DNA of 38,768 bases from NCBI GenBank assembly GCA_020436085.1, contig JAGQYM010000043.1, positions 1 through 38,768 on the forward strand, read 5' to 3'. Shown here one piece after another: positions 17,389 through 25,915 of this stretch. The first letter of the stretch is position 1, and every line of letters starts with the position of its first letter. A program made the translations under genes and the position numbers. The notes under the pieces were generated by a model, which saw only the letters and a program-made list of their open reading frames with translations, was not told where the DNA came from and did not search any database. The stretch comes from Cyclobacteriaceae bacterium. Its GTDB lineage: Bacteria > Bacteroidota > Bacteroidia > Cytophagales > Cyclobacteriaceae.

Positions 17389-18570
17389 ATGAAGACTAAA
17401 TACATACTATTACCAATTATCTTTTTCATCGCAGCTGCTTGTGGCGAGGAGAAGGAGAACAAGAGTTTGGCTCAAAAAAAGGAGGAGCTGGACAAGGCGC
17501 GTGCTGATTTCCAGGAATTGAAAATGAAAATTGTTAATCTGGAGAATGAGCTGAGTGAAATAGATCCTGAGTTTGCCAGAGAGAATAACAAGGCAATCCT
17601 TGTGTCAACTTTCGTTGCAAAACATCAGCCGTTCGAACACAAAGTGGAAGTGAGGGGTGCGGTTGAATCAAGAAGAAACGTTCTGCTTAGTGCTCAAACT
17701 GCGGGCGAGATAAAAAGAATACCTGTAAGAGAAGGACAACGTGTAACTGCCGGACAGGTTCTTGTTGAGTTGGATGCAGATGTGATCCGAAAGACTATCT
17801 CTGAACTGAAAACTTCTCTTGACTTGGCGACCACGGTGTATGAAAAGCAAGCAAAACTGTGGGAGCAAAAAATAGGAACCGAAGTTCAGTACCTGCAAGC
17901 AAAAAACAATAAAGAATCGCTTGAGAACAAGTTGGCGACTGCCAATGCACAGTTGAACCTGGCGATTATCAGAGCACCTTTTTCTGGCACTATCGACCAA
18001 CTACCTGCAAGAGTAGGCGAGATGGCAGCGCCAGGTGTACCGCTGGTAAGAATTGTAAGCACAGAAGAGATGTATTTGAAGGCTGATGTTTCTGAAAGAT
18101 TTATCGGAAGATTTAATGCCGGTGACAAAGTGGACATTTTGTTCCCTTTGTCTAACAAGAAGCTTACATCTGTGGTGTCTTCAGTTGGACAGGTGATTAA
18201 CACTGAAAACAGAACCTTTGAGGTGGAGGTAACGCTACCTAAAGTGGACTTTGTGGTGAAGCCAAACCAGGTGGTGGTGTTGCAACTTCGCGACTATGTG
18301 AATCAGGAAGCTTTGGCGGTACCTACTCGCTTGATTCAGAAAGATGAAGATGGACAATATATCTACATCGTGGAGCAGAGAGAGAATGGACCAATCGCCA
18401 GAAAAGTGCATGTGAAGGCGGGTATCACATCTGAAACAGAAACTGAAGTCATCGAAGGACTGAAGGGCAGCGAACAGATTGTGGACAAAGGATTCCGCGA
18501 TCTGTCAGAAGGAGTTGCCGTGAATGTGGCGGACGTGGCTGAGTCTGCAGAAAAAGTGGCTAAGAAATAA
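17389..18570 (+). CDS. RND efflux periplasmic adaptor (HlyD/MFP family) lipoprotein, 393 aa
   Basis: Links the inner-membrane pump to the TolC channel. The ATG at 17389 gives a lipoprotein signal with C18 (FFIAAAC); a TTG at 17371 overlaps the TolC stop and would displace this signal, so it is rejected. An unusual coiled-coil segment (SLAQKKEELDKARADFQELKMKIVNLENELSEID, about 25-58) precedes the beta-barrel/lipoyl part (VEVRGAVESRRNVLLSAQTAGEIKRIPVREGQRV). The hairpin and second lipoyl half follow (LNLAIIRAPFSGTIDQLPARVGEMAAPG), then a membrane-proximal domain. Part of the tetR operon. Confidence 0.93.
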   Translation: MKTKYILLPIIFFIAAACGEEKENKSLAQKKEELDKARADFQELKMKIVNLENELSEIDPEFARENNKAILVSTFVAKHQPFEHKVEVRGAVESRRNVLLSAQTAGEIKRIPVREGQRVTAGQVLVELDADVIRKTISELKTSLDLATTVYEKQAKLWEQKIGTEVQYLQAKNNKESLENKLATANAQLNLAIIRAPFSGTIDQLPARVGEMAAPGVPLVRIVSTEEMYLKADVSERFIGRFNAGDKVDILFPLSNKKLTSVVSSVGQVINTENRTFEVEVTLPKVDFVVKPNQVVVLQLRDYVNQEALAVPTRLIQKDEDGQYIYIVEQRENGPIARKVHVKAGITSETETEVIEGLKGSEQIVDKGFRDLSEGVAVNVADVAESAEKVAKK

Positions 18571-18596
18571 TTTGATAACCTCATACTATTAAAAAT

Positions 18597-21500
18597 ATGA
18601 GTGACAACAATACCAATAAAGAATTAAAAGTTGATAAGGAGTTTAAGCTGACCACGTTGGCGATTGAAAATCGTACAACGGTTGGATTTCTGGCTTTCCT
18701 TATTGCCGTCATGGGAATTCTCACCTATGTGAGTTTGCCTAAAGACAGTTATCCCGAAATTAAGCAGCCCGTTGTGTACATCGGTACGCCTTATCCTGGT
18801 AACTCTCCTATTGATATGGAGAACCTGGTGACGCGTGAGATTGAAAAGGAGCTTAATACCATCTCAGAGGTTGACAATATCAAGTCAACTTCAGTTCAGG
18901 ACTACTCCACTATCATTGTTGAGTTCAACACCGATACTCAGGTGGAGGATGCATTAACGAAAGTGAAGGACGCAGTAGATCGCGCGAAGCCAGAGCTTCC
19001 AGATGATCTGCCAAGCGACCCCAACGTATTCGAACTTAACTTCTCGGAGTTTCCGATCATGAATATTAACCTCGCAGGTAATTATTCACTTGAGCAGTTG
19101 AAAGACTATGCCGAGTATCTGGAAGACGAGATTGAAGGAATCACCGAAATTTCCAAAGTAGAAATCAGAGGTGTGGATGAGAAGGAAGTAAAAGTGAAGG
19201 TAGATCCATATCTGCTGGAAGCACGAAAGCTGAACTTTGGAGATATTGAAAGTGCGATTCAAGCAGAAAACGTTACGCTATCAGGTGGTAATATTCTTGA
19301 TGATGGTATAAGAAGAACGCTGCGTGTGGTGGGTGAATTTTCTGATCCGCGACAGATTGAAAATATCATTGTGAAGCATGAGAAAGGTAACATTGTTTAT
19401 TTGCGCGATGTTGCTAGTGTAGAGTTCGACTACGTGGAGAAGTTGAGCTATGCTCGTTTGGAAAAAAAGCCAGTTGTGATGGTGGATGTAATCAAACGCA
19501 GCGGTCAAAATCTTTTGGCAGCAACTGACAAGGTGAATGTGATATTAGCGAAGGCGAAGGCTGAAGTATTTCCTCCGGACCTGGATGTGTTGATCACCAA
19601 TGACCAATCGTCATTTACCAAAGAGATGGTGAGCAGCTTGGAGAACAACATCATTTCGGGTGTGATTGTAGTGGTGAGTGTGTTGATGCTGTTCCTTGGA
19701 ACCCGCAATGCGCTATTTGTTGGTATCGCGATTCCGCTGTCCATGTTCTTGTCGTTCCTTATCCTTGGTGCGATAGGCTACACAATTAATATGATGGTGT
19801 TGTTCGGGATGATCATGGCCCTGGGTATGTTGGTGGATAATGGTATTGTGGTAGTGGAGAACGTGTACCGTCTCTACGAAGAAGGTTATGATATTACGAG
19901 CGCTGCAAAATTGGGTGTGGGTGAGATTGCATGGCCAATCATTGCATCTACAGCAACTACGCTTGCGGCATTCTTGCCGTTAGCGATGTGGCCGGGTATC
20001 ATGGGTGAGTTTATGAAATACTTGCCTATCACATTGATCATTGTGCTATCATCATCACTTTTTGTTGGATTGGTTATCGTGCCAGTGATTGCATCTATGG
20101 CGATGAAGCATGAGAATGCTACCGTCATCAACAAAAAGAAGATGTGGAAACGGGTAGCGATTTACTTTGGATTGGGTGTATTGATCATCTTAATGCAGAT
20201 TTTCTGGATTGGAAATATTCTGGTATCACTGGCATTACTTACACTTTTAAATGTGTTCATGTTTGTGCCAGCTTCGCACAAGTTCCAGACTAACTTGTTG
20301 CCACGATTGGAGGCTCAGTATTCAAGACTGATTGCATTTGCACTTAAGGGTAAAAACCCAAGATGGTTCTTCGGTGGTGCAGTACTAACACTCATCTTGT
20401 CATTTGTTTTGATGGGAGTATTTCCTCCAAAGGTGATTTATTTCCCGGTGAACGTACCAAAATACATCAACGTCTTCATTGAGTATCCAGTGGGTACTGA
20501 CATTGAAGAGACTAATCAATTTGCACTACAAGTGGAGGATAAGGTGATCGAATTGATTAAGCCTTATCGAAGCATCGTAGAGTCGGTGATCGGAAACGTG
20601 GGGCAAGGTACCGGTGATCCTAACGATCCTTCTAATATTGGTCAGGCGGAGTCGCCCAACAAGGCACGTGTTACCGTCAATTTTGTTGACTTCAAATACA
20701 GAAACGGAATAAACACGAATGACATCTTGAATGAAGTTCGTGAAGGTATCAAAGGATATCCTGGTGTAACCGTGACTGTGGATAAAAATGCAGACGGACC
20801 TCCAACAGGTAAACCCATTCAAATTGAACTTTCTGGTGACGACTATTTGACACTTACTCGCTTGGCGGAAAACATGAAAAAGTCGATCAATGAATCGGGT
20901 ATTCCAGGGATTGAAAAGTTAAAGACTGATCTTGAGACTGGAAAGCCAGAATTGATCGTGGATATCGATCGTGAGAAGGCGAGAAGATTCGGGTTGTCAA
21001 CCTACTCTGTAGCAAACGAAGTGCGTACGTCATTGTTCGGAAAAGAAGTTTCGAAATACAAGCAAGGTGAAGACGACTATAAAATTCAACTTCGACTTGA
21101 CGATAAGTATCGATATGATGTGGATGCGTTGATGAACAAGAGCATCACGTTCCGCGATCAATCAAGCGGAAAGATTGCCCAAGTGCCTATCTCATCGGTT
21201 GCGCAAGCCGAGTTGACTTCCACTTATGGATCGGTTAAGAGAAAGGATTTGAAGAGGATGATTACAATCACTTCCAATGTGCTTAACGGTTATAACCCAA
21301 CAGAGATCAACGATCAGATCAAGGTGTTGTTAGCTGATTTTAAAATGCCTCCAGGCTACTCATTTAAATTTGGTGGAGAGCAGGAGAAGCAAGCTGAGGA
21401 GTTTAGTTTCCTTGGACGTGCATTGTTGTTGGCGGTATTCTTAATCTTCTTGATCATCGTGGCACAGTTCAACAAGATAACAGCTCCATTGATTATCATG

Positions 21501-22001
21501 ACATCGGTTGTGTTCAGTACAATCGGGGTGTTTCTTGGTCTTTTGATCTTCAGGATGGACTTTGTGGTGATCATGACTATGATTGGTATCATCTCGCTGG
21601 CAGGTGTTGTGGTGAACAACGCGATCGTATTGATCGACTTTATTGAGTTGAAGAAGAAAAGAATGAAAGAAGAGTTGGGGTTGGACAAGCTGCCGATGGA
21701 AAAGGTAATTGAGGCGATTGCAGAGGCAGGAAAAACCAGGTTGAGACCTGTGTTGTTGACAGCCATTACCACGGTGTTGGGACTTATTCCGCTTGCAGTG
21801 GGTATCAACATTGACTTTATTAAGTTTTTCAATGTATATGATTCCGACTTCTACATAGGTGGTGATAGCGTAATGTTCTGGGGACCTCTTTCATGGACTA
21901 TTATATATGGTCTTACATTCGCTACATTCCTTACGCTGGTGGTAGTGCCGGTAATGTACCTGTTGGTTGAAAAATTGAACAGGAGATTAGGGATCGGATA
22001 A
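18597..22001 (+). CDS. RND-family (HAE1/AcrB-like) efflux permease, 1134 aa
   Basis: Proton-driven inner-membrane pump. N-terminal TM1 (TTVGFLAFLIAVMGILTYVSLP) leads to a porter domain starting PKDSYPEIKQPVVYIGTPYPGNSP. TM2-6 include GMIMALGMLVDNGIVVVENV, where D414 matches one of the two AcrB TM4 acidic residues and the second is replaced by Asn. The protein is about 80-90 residues longer than AcrB-type pumps. At about 516-565, after TM6, an extra pair of hydrophobic segments (IYFGLGVLIILMQIFWIG, LVSLALLTLLNVFMFV) precedes the amphipathic helix and TM7. It ends the operon; a strong terminator follows. Substrates cannot be predicted. Confidence 0.95.
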   Translation: MSDNNTNKELKVDKEFKLTTLAIENRTTVGFLAFLIAVMGILTYVSLPKDSYPEIKQPVVYIGTPYPGNSPIDMENLVTREIEKELNTISEVDNIKSTSVQDYSTIIVEFNTDTQVEDALTKVKDAVDRAKPELPDDLPSDPNVFELNFSEFPIMNINLAGNYSLEQLKDYAEYLEDEIEGITEISKVEIRGVDEKEVKVKVDPYLLEARKLNFGDIESAIQAENVTLSGGNILDDGIRRTLRVVGEFSDPRQIENIIVKHEKGNIVYLRDVASVEFDYVEKLSYARLEKKPVVMVDVIKRSGQNLLAATDKVNVILAKAKAEVFPPDLDVLITNDQSSFTKEMVSSLENNIISGVIVVVSVLMLFLGTRNALFVGIAIPLSMFLSFLILGAIGYTINMMVLFGMIMALGMLVDNGIVVVENVYRLYEEGYDITSAAKLGVGEIAWPIIASTATTLAAFLPLAMWPGIMGEFMKYLPITLIIVLSSSLFVGLVIVPVIASMAMKHENATVINKKKMWKRVAIYFGLGVLIILMQIFWIGNILVSLALLTLLNVFMFVPASHKFQTNLLPRLEAQYSRLIAFALKGKNPRWFFGGAVLTLILSFVLMGVFPPKVIYFPVNVPKYINVFIEYPVGTDIEETNQFALQVEDKVIELIKPYRSIVESVIGNVGQGTGDPNDPSNIGQAESPNKARVTVNFVDFKYRNGINTNDILNEVREGIKGYPGVTVTVDKNADGPPTGKPIQIELSGDDYLTLTRLAENMKKSINESGIPGIEKLKTDLETGKPELIVDIDREKARRFGLSTYSVANEVRTSLFGKEVSKYKQGEDDYKIQLRLDDKYRYDVDALMNKSITFRDQSSGKIAQVPISSVAQAELTSTYGSVKRKDLKRMITITSNVLNGYNPTEINDQIKVLLADFKMPPGYSFKFGGEQEKQAEEFSFLGRALLLAVFLIFLIIVAQFNKITAPLIIMTSVVFSTIGVFLGLLIFRMDFVVIMTMIGIISLAGVVVNNAIVLIDFIELKKKRMKEELGLDKLPMEKVIEAIAEAGKTRLRPVLLTAITTVLGLIPLAVGINIDFIKFFNVYDSDFYIGGDSVMFWGPLSWTIIYGLTFATFLTLVVVPVMYLLVEKLNRRLGIG

Positions 22002-22023
22002 AATTGCGATAGACTAAAACCTT

Positions 22024-22065
22024 AAAGACCGCGTCCTTGTTGTTAGAGGACTGCGGTCTTTTTTT
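22024..22065 (+). terminator. Strong rho-independent terminator of the efflux operon
   Basis: Outer stem AAAGACCGC / GCGGTCTTT (22024-22032, 22053-22061) is extended inward by GTCC/GGAC with one bulged T. The loop is 11 bases, and a run of T reaches 22065. It stands 22 bases past the RND stop and only five bases before the next ATG. Confidence 0.88.
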
Positions 22066-22070
22066 ATACA

Positions 22071-23324
22071 ATGATTTTACAACGACTTACTATGGTGTTC
22101 ATTTTTATTCTGGTGTTTATCGCCATTGATTACTACGTATTTCAGGCGGTATTGACAGTCAGCAAGACTTGGACACCATTAGCCAAAACCGGCTTCAGGC
22201 TGGCGTTTTGGATACCAACCATTTTGAGCGTAGCCGCATTGCTTTGGTGGGCGCTTGGTAATCCTTATGCAATAAGTGCCAACCTTCGTAATTGGATGAT
22301 CACAGGCGTTGTAACGGTATACTTCTCCAAAGTTTTTGCTGTAGTGATTCTCTTTGCGGATGATATCCAACGAGGTGTGAGATATGTAGCCTCGATGTTT
22401 GGTAAAGAAAAGGCGTCAGGGTTACCAGGTGAAGTAATCCCAAGGTCTGAGTTTTTATCGAAGACTGCGCTGGTGGCGGCCAGCATTCCTTTTGGTGCTT
22501 TCACTTATGGTATTATCTCCGGTGCACATGATTACAGGATCAAGCGATTGACGATCAATCTTCCGAACCTCCCGAAGTCTTTTGATGGCATTCAGATTGT
22601 GCAAATCTCGGATATCCACTCCGGAAGTTTTTTCAATAAAACGGCTGTTAAGGGTGGGATCGATCTACTATTGAAAGAGAAGCCAGATGTTATCTTTTTC
22701 ACGGGTGATCTTGTGAATAACAAATCTTCTGAGGTAAGGGATTACATCGACATATTTAATAAGGTGAAAGCTCCGCTCGGTGTATTTTCGGTCACCGGAA
22801 ATCACGACTACGGAGATTATTACCAGTGGCAAAGTGCAAATGCTAAAGTCCAAAACTTTCAGGATCTGATTGCGGCCCACAAAGAACTTGGATTTGATTT
22901 GCTGATGAACGAGCATAGATGGTTGGAACAAGGTGGTGATAAGATTGCGATCATTGGCAATGAAAATTGGGGAGCTGGTCGGTTTTCAAAATATGGAAAA
23001 TTGAACCAAGCCTATGCAGGCACAGAGGATGCGACAGTAAAATTATTGCTAAGTCATGATCCAAGCCATTGGGATGCCCAGGTAAGGCCGGAATATGGGG
23101 ATATTGATGTGATGTTCGCTGGTCACACGCATGGATTTCAGTTTGGCGTGGAGATCGGAGGGTTCAAATGGAGTCCCTCTCAATATATATACAAGCAGTG
23201 GGCAGGCTTGTACCAGGAAAGCCAACAATATCTATATGTTAACCGTGGTTTTGGATTTATCGGCTATCCGGGCCGCGTGGGAATTCCCCCAGAAATTACT
23301 GTTGTAACACTAAAGACTGCCTAG
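22071..23324 (+). CDS. Membrane-anchored metallophosphoesterase (YkuE/YaeI-like), 417 aa
   Basis: Hydrolase with a two-metal phosphoesterase fold on a membrane anchor; possible substrates include lipid phosphates or pyrophosphates, but none can be named from sequence. The N-terminal 150 residues carry about four hydrophobic segments (MVFIFILVFIAIDYYVF; FWIPTILSVAALLWWAL; WMITGVVTVYFSKVFAVVILF; a weaker one at AALVAASIPFGAFTYG). The catalytic domain has D181 and H183 (QISDIHSG), GDLVNN, GNHD with H245, a further SHDP and GHTH (H352, H354): all five metal-binding blocks are intact. The ATG lies just after the efflux-operon terminator; an in-frame ATG at 22092 is an alternative start. Confidence 0.9.
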   Translation: MILQRLTMVFIFILVFIAIDYYVFQAVLTVSKTWTPLAKTGFRLAFWIPTILSVAALLWWALGNPYAISANLRNWMITGVVTVYFSKVFAVVILFADDIQRGVRYVASMFGKEKASGLPGEVIPRSEFLSKTALVAASIPFGAFTYGIISGAHDYRIKRLTINLPNLPKSFDGIQIVQISDIHSGSFFNKTAVKGGIDLLLKEKPDVIFFTGDLVNNKSSEVRDYIDIFNKVKAPLGVFSVTGNHDYGDYYQWQSANAKVQNFQDLIAAHKELGFDLLMNEHRWLEQGGDKIAIIGNENWGAGRFSKYGKLNQAYAGTEDATVKLLLSHDPSHWDAQVRPEYGDIDVMFAGHTHGFQFGVEIGGFKWSPSQYIYKQWAGLYQESQQYLYVNRGFGFIGYPGRVGIPPEITVVTLKTA

Positions 23325-23363
23325 AATTGGGTGGTAATTTTGATTCTATAAGAAGGCAAAGAT

Positions 23364-23390
23364 ATTGCAACTCAAAGTGTTGCAATTTTC
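23364..23390 (+). terminator. Putative terminator after the metallophosphoesterase
   Basis: An 8-bp stem ATTGCAAC / GTTGCAAT with a 7-base loop is followed by TTTC and TTATT, 40 bases past the stop. The stem is AT-rich and the T-run is interrupted, so strength is uncertain; the same repeat could instead be a protein-binding site. Confidence 0.45.
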
Positions 23391-23467
23391 TTATTGGAAA
23401 ATTCTGAATATTTGGTAATTTATTGGGGTAAAGGTTTAATGTATCGATACTCCAAAACCGTTTGCCA

Positions 23468-25915
23468 ATGCGATTACCTACTAAGTTGTATAACCCTATT
23501 TGGGTTACTATAGTAGCAGTTATTACGTGTGGATTCCACACTACATTCTCACAGGTCTCCGGTACGGTAGTCGAAGCTAGTAAGAATAAACCGATCACCG
23601 GAGTAGAAGTATTCTTCGATCAATGCTCAGTTTATTCAACCACAGATGAAGAGGGGCATTTCTGGATAGAACGTCCTGTCAGTGGGTTTCTTTCCTTGGT
23701 CTTATATAAGGAGGGGTATGAATTGTATTCTTCTCCGATGCGAATTGAAGCCGGCAAGGCTTATACGCTTAACCTTGAGCTTACTCCTTTAAAAAAGAAA
23801 ACGGAAGGATTGAAGGTTAGTTTGTCGGACCAAGTGGATATCGGCTACCGCGTGGTGTCTTACCAACTTGACTCAAAGAAGAAGTTTACCAGGTTTCAAG
23901 GGTTGAGAGATGCAGAGCTAAGTCAACAGGTGGAGTGGGAGCAAAAAAGAAAAGATGTCTTCGAGGGATCATTGCGTCATTGGTTGACCACGCTGGCAAG
24001 CGATTCAGATGTTGGATATGAAGTCAAAGTGAATGGACAGGCAGTAGAACGAGCAAGTCTGATTGCTGAAACCAATCTTGATGGCTACTACCGAATGACA
24101 TTACCGGGACCTACTGAGGTGAACTACCGTGGAAAGAAAAGTCAACTATCCGCGAATGGTACTCTGGATGTGAGTGCAAATGGTTTGTTGCTGAACGGAG
24201 ACCAGTTGAAAGTTTCCGGTCCGATGGCCACGCATCGCCTTCCCTTCGACTACGAACCGATAGAGGGAGACATCGGTGAAGTGTTCGCAGAGTTGATGAA
24301 GCGATACTACGAAAAAGTATATGTTCATACCGATAAGCCCTATTACTATCAGGGCGAGCCCATGTGGTTCAAAGCGTATGTTAATTATTATGACTTATCG
24401 CTGAGAGATTCATTGAGCAAGGTTTTGTACGTGGAGTTGATTTCACCGGAGAAGGAGATTGTGATGGAAAAGATGGTGAAGATCGAAAGTGGTATGGCGG
24501 TAGGCGATTTCATTTTACCTGACACATTGAAGAGAGGGGACTACTTTCTTCGGGCATATACAAGCCTTCAACGCAACTTTGGCGATGGGCAATTATATGT
24601 GAAGCATATACCGATACTAGGTATCACAGAGAAAGTAGATGCATCTCAGGCGGTGTGGGATACTGAGGCTAACAGTCGAATAGTAATCGAAACAGATAAA
24701 AAAGTATATGCCACGCGAGAGAAGGTAACACTAAAAATTGCGGTGAACGATGAAGACGGGAAACCCATTAAAGGCAATCTTTCAGTATCAGTTACCGATG
24801 CGAGTCAGGTGGTGCCGATCAAGCGTTCGTCCATAGTGGACGATTATAACATTGATGATTTTGAAATAGACATTCCACAAATGCTAAGATACCCGGTGGA
24901 ACGCGGCATTACTGTACAAGGGACATACTTTGATGAGAAGGGAAAGCCCGCAAAGACGGATTTGAATCTGGTGCAGTGGAAGTCAAACAATGCGGGAATG
25001 GTTGAGACTGGAGAAGACGGACGGTTTGAGGTGACCGGCTTTGATTTTTATGACAGCACAAGAATTTTTTATTCCACTTCTTCTAAAAATCTTGAAAAAG
25101 GAAAGATAATACTAGATAGCAGAGATCATCCCTTTGTGAGAAATTATGACAAAGACCTTGGTTCGCTCGATGTGCTTGTAACGGAGTCTCCTCAAAGAGT
25201 CATTTCTGAATACGAGGTCCCGAAGGATGTGAAAATATTGAGAGAGATCACCATCCGAGATACGAGGATTGAGTCCGTGCCAAAAAAGAGCACATATGGA
25301 GCTCCGGACAAAGTGCTACAAGCGAAGGACCTCAGGATGCAGCAAGTAAACATATTGTATTCTCTAATAGGGGCAATGCCTGGGCTCTTTGTCGAAGCAT
25401 ATCCCTCTACAGGAAGGGTCGTGTTTTTAAGGTCAGTGGGGCTGTCAGTTTCAAATACAAGCCCAGTTCTGGTAACTGTCAATGATGTGCCACAGGTTGG
25501 CGATGCAGGTGATGTACTTGCGCGCATTGACCCAAATACAGTTGAAAGAATAGAACTGACTAAAAGACTTAACCCCCTTTATGGATCATATGGGTCTTCA
25601 GGAGTAGTGGCCGTGTATCTTAAAGGCACGGTTGATTCTCCGGTAGTCGATACTGCGAAGTTTTTTAGGGTGGATGGCTATGAGAGTTATCGACCACTTC
25701 AGAGCCCTGATTACGGTGAAAAGGCGGGTCACCCTAACGTAGATTTGAGATCGATTATGTTCTGGGAACCAAATCTGAAAATTGCAAATGATCAGGTACC
25801 AGTTTCTTTTTACGCTGCCGATCTGGAATCCACTTACAAAATCGAAGCTCAAGGAGTGGATGAAAATAATGAGCCAATTTATGCAACGCAGTTTATCACT
25901 GTTCGGAATGATTAG
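23468..25915 (+). CDS. Carboxypeptidase-regulatory/MG2/TonB-plug surface protein, copy 1, 815 aa
   Basis: Exported protein of unknown role, first of three tandem paralogues. The ATG at 23468 is used; a TTG two codons earlier is possible. Order: signal peptide (to about 29, ending FSQ), carboxypeptidase-regulatory-like beta domain (30-100), and a divergent middle part that is shorter than in copies 2 and 3. An MG2-like domain follows at about 282-385 (EKVYVHTDKPYYYQGEPMWFKAYV), then a second macroglobulin-like domain at about 411-460 (KKVYATREKVTLKIAV). A TonB-receptor-like plug is at about 616-720 (VTVNDVPQVGD...VERIELTKRLNPLYGSYGSSGVVAVYLK). A C-terminal beta domain (VSFYAADLESTYKIEAQG) ends the protein. 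No outer-membrane barrel and no thioester motif are seen. Ends in RND with an 8-base overlap into copy 2. Confidence 0.85.
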   Translation: MRLPTKLYNPIWVTIVAVITCGFHTTFSQVSGTVVEASKNKPITGVEVFFDQCSVYSTTDEEGHFWIERPVSGFLSLVLYKEGYELYSSPMRIEAGKAYTLNLELTPLKKKTEGLKVSLSDQVDIGYRVVSYQLDSKKKFTRFQGLRDAELSQQVEWEQKRKDVFEGSLRHWLTTLASDSDVGYEVKVNGQAVERASLIAETNLDGYYRMTLPGPTEVNYRGKKSQLSANGTLDVSANGLLLNGDQLKVSGPMATHRLPFDYEPIEGDIGEVFAELMKRYYEKVYVHTDKPYYYQGEPMWFKAYVNYYDLSLRDSLSKVLYVELISPEKEIVMEKMVKIESGMAVGDFILPDTLKRGDYFLRAYTSLQRNFGDGQLYVKHIPILGITEKVDASQAVWDTEANSRIVIETDKKVYATREKVTLKIAVNDEDGKPIKGNLSVSVTDASQVVPIKRSSIVDDYNIDDFEIDIPQMLRYPVERGITVQGTYFDEKGKPAKTDLNLVQWKSNNAGMVETGEDGRFEVTGFDFYDSTRIFYSTSSKNLEKGKIILDSRDHPFVRNYDKDLGSLDVLVTESPQRVISEYEVPKDVKILREITIRDTRIESVPKKSTYGAPDKVLQAKDLRMQQVNILYSLIGAMPGLFVEAYPSTGRVVFLRSVGLSVSNTSPVLVTVNDVPQVGDAGDVLARIDPNTVERIELTKRLNPLYGSYGSSGVVAVYLKGTVDSPVVDTAKFFRVDGYESYRPLQSPDYGEKAGHPNVDLRSIMFWEPNLKIANDQVPVSFYAADLESTYKIEAQGVDENNEPIYATQFITVRND

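Noticed and set aside
21356-21832. 158-codon minus-strand frame with hydrophobic stretches inside the RND pump
   Set aside because: Hydrophobicity is the antisense image of transmembrane codons; no independent support.
23441-23450. Palindrome GTATCGATAC upstream of the first MG2/plug gene
   Set aside because: Only 10 bases and AT-rich; expected by chance, and no promoter box could be tied to it.
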